A DNA stretch of 26,480 nucleotides from a virus, in the IMG/VR virus record IMGVR_UViG_3300042197_003558, positions 1 to 26,480 of that record, one strand, 5' to 3'. The notes under the pieces were generated by a model, which saw nothing but the letters and a program-made list of their open reading frames with translations, was not told where the DNA came from and did not search any database. Shown here piece by piece: positions 23,129 to 26,480 of the stretch (position 1 is the first letter of the stretch; the number at the start of each line of letters is the position of its first letter). A program made the position numbers and the translations under genes.

Positions 23129-23380
23129 AGGTAATTTTGCTCTGGAGCTCCTTTTGAGGAAGTTTAATTCCATTGCTTCGTATTTAATCTTCTCTTTTAA
23201 AGGCTTTGAGATAAGTTTTGGAACAGACTCTACATCAATGCTATTCTGCTCACAAAAATATATAATTGCATCGATGTAATTCATGTCTGCATTAACCTGC
23301 ACAAGATTTTCGATCTCTTGTGCGAATCTTGATGGGCAAAAGAATTTGCTCTCTAGAACCTTCTCTAATTCATTCTCCAT
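23123..23380 (-). CDS. 33: Late transcription co-activator gp33 (85 aa)
   Basis: The pattern MENELEKVLESKFFCPSRFA, then MNYIDAIIYFCEQNSIDVES, VPKLISKPLKEKIKYEA and the ending LKRSSRAKLPL is that of cyanophage gp33. In T4, gp33 binds host RNA polymerase, and its hydrophobic C-terminus binds the gp45 sliding clamp; here the end LPL may do this. The frame continues to 23404, but ATG 23380 is preferred because this gives a short (11-base) overlap with the exonuclease gene and matches the recalled family start. A sigma-70-type promoter lies 53 bases upstream, inside the exonuclease gene. Confidence 0.85.
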   Translation of the reverse strand: MENELEKVLESKFFCPSRFAQEIENLVQVNADMNYIDAIIYFCEQNSIDVESVPKLISKPLKEKIKYEAMELNFLKRSSRAKLPL

Positions 23381-24050
23381 CTTGCCTAGTATTGTGACGT
23401 ACAAATTCTTTAATATATCGAACTAATAACTTAATATAATCCCCTTTGTTTCTTTTGTCAAATACTTTGACTTCACCACTAGGAGTTACCATGATGGTGA
23501 TAAGTTTTACAGGAACAATATCCGTTAGTTCGTAGTATGCAGCAGCATAGAACGTTTCTTGAACAAAGTAGTTTTCAATCCATTCTTCTGGTTTGATTTT
23601 TTCTGAAGTCTTAAAGTCAATGACTGCGAGTTCGCCGTCATATTCAGCAATGCAATCTACTCTTCCTGCCAATCCAAGATACTCAGAGTAAAGTGTTCGT
23701 TCAATTGCATGAATATTATTTATCTTATCAAGATAAGGTTTTGCATGAAAAAACATAAACTTTGTCATTGGTTGGTAATTATTCCAATCCAATTCTTTAT
23801 TCTCAAGATAATCTTGACAGACTTGGTGAAAATCAGTTCCTCTTGCTGTTGCTTTCTTCGTGATGCGATTTGCTTCTTCAAGCCCAACACGCTCACGCCA
23901 CTTCGCAAAAATTTGGCGATTATAGAATGAGGTGACTGAAGTAATAGAAGGCACCCAGTCCCCATTCGGAAGATTGTAGAGACGGATGCCATTCTGTTCT
24001 TTCTTTTCTAGTTCAAGTTCACCTAAGTAATTACAATGAATAAAACTCAT
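23370..24050 (-). CDS. PD-(D/E)XK exonuclease (226 aa)
   Basis: The nuclease core is visible: TARGTDFHQVCQDYLE (His75 region), GLAGRVDCIAEYDGE (Asp132) and LAVIDFKTSEK (Asp145, Lys147), the order of the RecB/MGME1-like PD-(D/E)XK family (GxxGxxD...xDxKT). A later ENYFVQETFYAAAYYEL is the QxxxY-like motif of that family. It is probably a DNA exonuclease used in replication, recombination or degradation of host DNA. Its start overlaps the PhoH stop by 4 bases (ATGA). Confidence 0.85.
   Translation of the reverse strand: MSFIHCNYLGELELEKKEQNGIRLYNLPNGDWVPSITSVTSFYNRQIFAKWRERVGLEEANRITKKATARGTDFHQVCQDYLENKELDWNNYQPMTKFMFFHAKPYLDKINNIHAIERTLYSEYLGLAGRVDCIAEYDGELAVIDFKTSEKIKPEEWIENYFVQETFYAAAYYELTDIVPVKLITIMVTPSGEVKVFDKRNKGDYIKLLVRYIKEFVRHNTRQDGE
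23433..23461 (-). promoter_or_regulatory. Intragenic sigma-70-type promoter for gp33
   Basis: On the minus strand TTGACA (23461-23456), 17 bases, TATATT (23438-23433), lying inside the exonuclease gene. The predicted start near 23426 gives a leader of about 46 nt to gp33. Because it lies in coding sequence it could be chance, but it has the same -35 hexamer and the same N17 spacing as the three intergenic examples. Confidence 0.65.
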
Positions 24051-24802
24051 ACACCAACTTCCATTTTTGCTAGGATATATTCTTTCACTAATCCAGAGCG
24101 AACAATATCTTCAACGCCAAACTCTATTATATCAAAGGATGGCATTACACGCAAGACCTTCATAAAATCAGTGATTCCATTCTTCTCATTTGTTCGAATC
24201 AAATCCGACTGAGTTGCATCACCACAGAAAATAATCTTAGAGTTTTCACCAACACGAGTAATAATCGAATCGAGTTCATGGAAGTTTAGATTTTGAAACT
24301 CATCAACGATAATGATTGAGTTGTCTAATGTTGTTCCACGAATGAATGATGTACTCCAAAAACTTACTGTTCCTTGAGTTTTAAGATTGCCATAAAGCAT
24401 TTCAAACGAAGATTCATCTGGCATCTCAAACATGTACTTCACCATGTTCTTATAAGGAATTTGGTAAAGAGAAGATTTGTCTTCATGATCTCCAGGAAGA
24501 AATCCAATCTCTCTAGTCGCAACAAGAGATCTTACGATATAAATTTTTTCATATGGAGTCTTTTCATTTAATACATCTCGAAGTGCATTATATAATGCGA
24601 TGAAGGTTTTGCCTGTTCCAGCACAACCATATGCAACAATGTTTTGCTCCATTTTATACGATTTAAAAAATTCTTCTTGATTGTCAGTGAGAGGCTCAAT
24701 GCTTCTCATTAACTCCGTATTGATTGGTTTTTTACGTTGCATTTGCTTATTACTCATTCCAAAAGGAACGGGTGATGCTGGTTGGTTTCTTTTTCTTGGC
24801 AT
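24047..24802 (-). CDS. phoH: PhoH-like ATPase (251 aa)
   Basis: Walker A GCAGTGKT (residues 59-66) and Walker B IIIVDEFQN (Asp167, Glu168), followed by IFCGDATQSD (sensor-like). Between them SLVATREIGFLPGDHEDK is characteristic of PhoH. The protein is a RecD-like P-loop ATPase. It is part of the phosphate-starvation regulon in hosts, though its role in phages is not established; RNA or nucleic-acid remodelling is suspected. The first 45 residues are Lys/Arg/Gln/Asn-rich. No Shine-Dalgarno sequence is seen before the ATG at 24802, which lies 2 bases after the stop of the HNH gene. Confidence 0.9.
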   Translation of the reverse strand: MPRKRNQPASPVPFGMSNKQMQRKKPINTELMRSIEPLTDNQEEFFKSYKMEQNIVAYGCAGTGKTFIALYNALRDVLNEKTPYEKIYIVRSLVATREIGFLPGDHEDKSSLYQIPYKNMVKYMFEMPDESSFEMLYGNLKTQGTVSFWSTSFIRGTTLDNSIIIVDEFQNLNFHELDSIITRVGENSKIIFCGDATQSDLIRTNEKNGITDFMKVLRVMPSFDIIEFGVEDIVRSGLVKEYILAKMEVGV

Positions 24803-24804
24803 AT

Positions 24805-25044
24805 TTAAGTTTTTTGTAAATGATTTGCGATTTTTAAAATATGTTTTGTGAATAAAGATACATCCATATCACTTTTCATATAGTTGCATTTAGTACAGCA
24901 AGATACACAGTTATCAATTTTATATCCAACATTACTATCTATTCTATCAATCCCATTATAAGGAACTGGAACTCCTACATATTTTCCTTTACCTCTATGA
25001 GGTTGTTTTAATTCTGGTTCTGAACCACAATAATAACATAGCAA
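24805..25044 (-). CDS. HNH endonuclease, small free-standing (79 aa)
   Basis: The HNH/zinc pattern is present: LCYYCGSEP at the start (Cys pair), YNGIDRID and GYKIDNCVSCCTKCNYMKSDM (second Cys pair and the N of HNH). This is the GIDR-type HNH common in cyanobacteria and their phages. The only possible start is TTG (25044), with no ribosome binding site, so expression may depend on coupling to the gene ending at 25049. It sits between a conserved small gene and PhoH and is probably a homing-type invader. A small trimmed copy cannot be excluded, as the protein ends soon after the domain. Confidence 0.75.
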   Translation of the reverse strand: MLCYYCGSEPELKQPHRGKGKYVGVPVPYNGIDRIDSNVGYKIDNCVSCCTKCNYMKSDMDVSLFTKHILKIANHLQKT

Positions 25045-25048
25045 GGTT

Positions 25049-25297
25049 TTATACTTTTTTTACTTTAGATCCCGGAACACGCGAAGTTTTATCCAAAATT
25101 TCATTCCACCCAGGGTGAGATTTCTTAAGTTTGTCATAGATCTCACCAATTTCTCCTGCAGAAGGACACGTTGATGGATCACTCCAATCCCTATCCCACT
25201 CGGGGTTATTTTTTTTCCACTGATCCCAGTCGTGAACGCTCATCGTTACTTCTTTCTGTTCACCAGTGGTTTTATTATAAACTGGATACGTTGCCAA
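25049..25297 (-). CDS. FmdB-like small conserved phage protein (82 aa)
   Basis: It starts MATYPVYNKTTGEQKEV, then MSVHDWDQWKKNNPEW and DWSDPSTCP. The N-terminal pattern (PxY...TGE...xxMSVxExxxW) resembles that of FmdB-type small regulators, but the Cys pairs of a zinc ribbon are missing, so this is a fold guess at best. Cyanophage homologues of unknown function are recalled. The start is TTG at 25297, backed by GGAG 10 bases upstream. A late-type promoter overlaps the thyX stop just before it. Confidence 0.7.
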   Translation of the reverse strand: MATYPVYNKTTGEQKEVTMSVHDWDQWKKNNPEWDRDWSDPSTCPSAGEIGEIYDKLKKSHPGWNEILDKTSRVPGSKVKKV

Positions 25298-25323
25298 AGT
25301 TTTTACTCCATTTTGTATGAAAA

Positions 25324-25331
25324 TATTTATT
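25324..25331 (-). promoter_or_regulatory. Late promoter AATAAATA after thyX
   Basis: The minus-strand AATAAATA contains the thyX stop codon (TAA at 25329-25327). The predicted start near 25318 gives a leader of about 21 nt with a GGAG ribosome binding site, leading to the TTG-started FmdB-like gene. Confidence 0.6.
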
Positions 25332-26016
25332 CAAGAGTGATAGAGGGAGCATCCACACATTCATCACATCCTTCACGAGTCCAACCAAGGGCTTCGGACA
25401 CAGCAGGAAACTGGCAGGTAAAAATGCAACGAATTGCTTCTGCAATTTCCATATGTTCCTTCTGCGTACCGTGTGCGGAACGAAGATCAATATAGTGTAT
25501 CCAAGAACGCACAGAGCCCGTCATATAGAGGCGTGTGGGGGTTGCTAAAGGCAGTACGAACCTTGCACACTCTTTTGCCACACCCTTATCTAGAAGACGA
25601 TTGTAGATGCTCTGAGAGTGCTCAAAAAGCACACGAATGTCTTCAAGTAAAACCAACTTCAAATAATCAGGAATGTCATCAATACTGTTTTGACGATTTT
25701 TAGTATCTTGCCTACGAAGTTCGGGGAGAGGAATGGATTTACTTAAAAGTCCAGTATCAGCATATCGTTGAGAAAACTCTTGAAAAGTAAAACTACGATG
25801 CCTCAAAATTTGTGCTGCAATGCCTCTTGTAGTATTAATCTCTACAGTCATCGATGCCTGCTCAAAGATCGACCAGTGCTGGTGTTGAATGCAATACTTC
25901 AGTAGTCCAGAAAACTTTTCGTTCTCTTGATTATTGGGATTACTTACCCGAGCACAATATGCCATATGCTTTTCAGCATCTGGAGTGACACTAATGAGTT
26001 TTACTTCTGGTTTCAT
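25327..26016 (-). CDS. thyX: Flavin-dependent thymidylate synthase ThyX (229 aa)
   Basis: The ThyX motif reads LRHRSFTFQEFSQRYAD (RHRS at residues 72-75), with HWSIFEQASMTVEI before it and the helical VLPLATPTRLYMTGSVRSWIHYIDLR and HGTQKEHMEIA later (substrate and flavin contacts). It converts dUMP to dTMP using folate, FAD and NADPH, feeding phage DNA synthesis. The open frame reaches 26058, but ATG 26016 (MKPEVKLISVTP) is preferred; it leaves 10 bases after the previous gene and matches the usual start of cyanophage ThyX. It is expressed from the sigma-70 promoter at 26228-26256. Confidence 0.95.
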   Translation of the reverse strand: MKPEVKLISVTPDAEKHMAYCARVSNPNNQENEKFSGLLKYCIQHQHWSIFEQASMTVEINTTRGIAAQILRHRSFTFQEFSQRYADTGLLSKSIPLPELRRQDTKNRQNSIDDIPDYLKLVLLEDIRVLFEHSQSIYNRLLDKGVAKECARFVLPLATPTRLYMTGSVRSWIHYIDLRSAHGTQKEHMEIAEAIRCIFTCQFPAVSEALGWTREGCDECVDAPSITLE

Positions 26017-26026
26017 AAATTCAAAC

Positions 26027-26212
26027 TCAGTCGGGATATCCATCATCATCTCCATCATAAAATACTTCGTCGTAATCAGTAATGTAAGGTGCTACTTCTT
26101 CATAATTTGGTTTGTATGAATCTACATCAGAATAAACTTCTGACTTTAAACATTCAACTAGAGATTCTAGGTTTCTAACAATCAGTTTGAGTTTCTCTTT
26201 ATCCATTTTCAT
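26027..26212 (-). CDS. Small acidic protein ahead of thyX (61 aa)
   Basis: This 61-residue protein starts MKMDKEKLKLIVRNLESLVE with a helical N-terminus and ends in a run of acidic and aromatic residues (VFYDGDDDGYPD). It is the first gene after the strong promoter at 26228-26256. Either ATG 26212 or ATG 26206 may start it, giving leaders of only about 9 or 15 nt and no Shine-Dalgarno sequence, so translation may be nearly leaderless. Found ahead of thyX in other cyanophages by recollection. Function unknown. Confidence 0.7.
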   Translation of the reverse strand: MKMDKEKLKLIVRNLESLVECLKSEVYSDVDSYKPNYEEVAPYITDYDEVFYDGDDDGYPD

Positions 26213-26227
26213 AATACTGACACAGTA

Positions 26228-26256
26228 ATTATAGATAAAAAAAGAGAGGGTGTCAA
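26228..26256 (-). promoter_or_regulatory. Perfect sigma-70 promoter embedded in a terminator
   Basis: On the minus strand TTGACA (26256-26251), 17 bases, TATAAT (26233-26228): both hexamers are exact consensus. The -35 hexamer comprises the last stem base, the TGAC loop and the first returning stem base of the intrinsic terminator at 26237-26263, and the terminator's T-run lies within the spacer. Confidence 0.9.
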
Positions 26257-26263
26257 CCCTCTC
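26237..26263 (-). terminator. Rho-independent terminator after the 32-aa gene
   Basis: On the minus strand the stem GAGAGGGT/ACCCTCTC (8 bp, perfect) with a TGAC loop is followed by seven T. It ends the transcript carrying the two small genes upstream (26270-26480) and immediately overlaps the next promoter. Confidence 0.9.
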
Positions 26264-26269
26264 AGAATA

Positions 26270-26368
26270 TCAGCGCATTGCCATTGCTAATTTTGCTTGA
26301 TGTTTACGTTGTTCTTTTTCTTTTTGTTGCTTGATTAAAACAAGTTGCCAGTTGTTTTTGTTTTTCAT
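26270..26368 (-). CDS. Very small basic protein (32 aa)
   Basis: A 32-residue frame, MKNKNNWQLVLIKQQKEKEQ at the start, rich in Lys, Gln and Glu and ending AMAMR. It is well placed: an ATGA overlap with the upstream gene, a GGAAGGG ribosome binding site, and a strong terminator 7 bases after the stop. It resembles tiny helical proteins in cyanophages by recollection. Function unknown. Confidence 0.7.
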   Translation of the reverse strand: MKNKNNWQLVLIKQQKEKEQRKHQAKLAMAMR

Positions 26369-26480
26369 TTTTGCCCTTCCTTTACAAACTTAACACCACG
26401 ATAGGTTTCGTTGTATGCTTGAGGCTGTTGCTGTTGTTGTGCCTGTGCTTGGCGACGAACTTCGGTGTCATATGCGACAC
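26365..26480 (-). CDS. Partial protein, C-terminus only, possible DUF4278-type
   Basis: The last 37 residues of a gene that enters from the right edge. They read VAYDTEVRRQ, a Gln-rich linker, then YNETYRGVKFVKEGQK. The duplicated 'YRGV' style and 'GVAYDT' are reminiscent of the cyanobacterial DUF4278 small proteins, which have repeated YRGxxY motifs. This is tentative because most of the protein is outside the window. Its stop overlaps the next start by 4 bases. Confidence 0.6.
   Translation of the reverse strand, partial: VAYDTEVRRQAQAQQQQQPQAYNETYRGVKFVKEGQK

Noticed and set aside
23381-23404. Longer gp33 start (MYVTILGK...)
   Set aside because: It increases overlap with the exonuclease gene; MENELEK matches the remembered family start.
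23826-23855. Plus-strand TTGACA as a promoter
   Set aside because: No acceptable -10 hexamer at 15-19 bases; it is in coding sequence on the opposite strand.
26017-26058. Longer ThyX start with Met-rich N-terminus
   Set aside because: It would overlap the upstream gene by 32 bases and add a non-conserved Met/Glu/Asp-rich run; the family start MKP is at 26016.
1-26480. CRISPR arrays, insertion sequences and attachment sites
   Set aside because: No regularly spaced repeats, transposase genes or integrase with direct repeats were seen; the only mobile genes found are the GIY-YIG and HNH endonucleases.

Overview
This window looks like a piece of the genome of a T4-like cyanophage (a contractile-tailed phage of marine Synechococcus or Prochlorococcus; the AT-rich sequence slightly favours Prochlorococcus). 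The evidence is a set of T4 core proteins in their cyanophage form (gp4, gp5, gp26, gp32, gp33, gp48, gp53, gp54, gp59), together with PhoH, ThyX and a DUF1825-type protein otherwise typical of cyanobacteria and their phages. Product names come from reading translated sequence; no database search was run.

Layout. Positions 1-1442 (minus strand) hold small conserved phage proteins and two tRNA genes, Thr(UGU) and Leu(UAA). Positions 1480-17549 (minus strand) are a long late block for the tail and baseplate: two tandem paralogous fibre-like proteins, a beta-helix-like protein, a 1227-residue repeat protein, gp5 without a lysozyme domain, a gp27-like hub protein, a tape-measure-like protein carrying lysozyme and M15-like peptidase domains, a second tape-measure-like protein, a 58-codon open frame, gp26 and gp54. 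Positions 17589-21131 (plus strand) hold gp4, a GIY-YIG homing endonuclease, a conserved unknown, gp48 and gp53. Positions 21132-26480 (minus strand) hold replication, transcription and metabolism genes: gp32, a DUF1825 protein, gp59, gp33, a PD-(D/E)XK exonuclease, PhoH, an HNH endonuclease, an FmdB-like small protein, ThyX and three small proteins.

Regulation is unusually readable. Four minus-strand promoters match TTGACA-N17-TATNNT-type host sigma-70 promoters. They precede the small-gene cluster, gp32, gp33 and the gene ahead of thyX. T4-type late promoter motifs (TATAAATA and close variants) precede many late genes, and in eight places the upstream gene's stop codon lies in or touches the motif. 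One sigma-70 promoter has its -35 box in the loop of a strong intrinsic terminator.

The most interesting observation is a classical -1 slippery heptamer (T TTT TTC) two codons before the gp26 stop. Slippage there would enter, without any stop, the frame of the small ORF lying between gp26 and the tape-measure gene. This is the arrangement of the lambda G/GT tail-assembly chaperones, and it suggests that T4-like cyanophages make a gp26-fusion chaperone by programmed frameshifting. Other points of interest are a 60-nt intergenic element repeated upstream of two unrelated genes, a tRNA-Leu with a short variable loop, and the move of cell-wall hydrolase domains from gp5 to a tape-measure-like protein.
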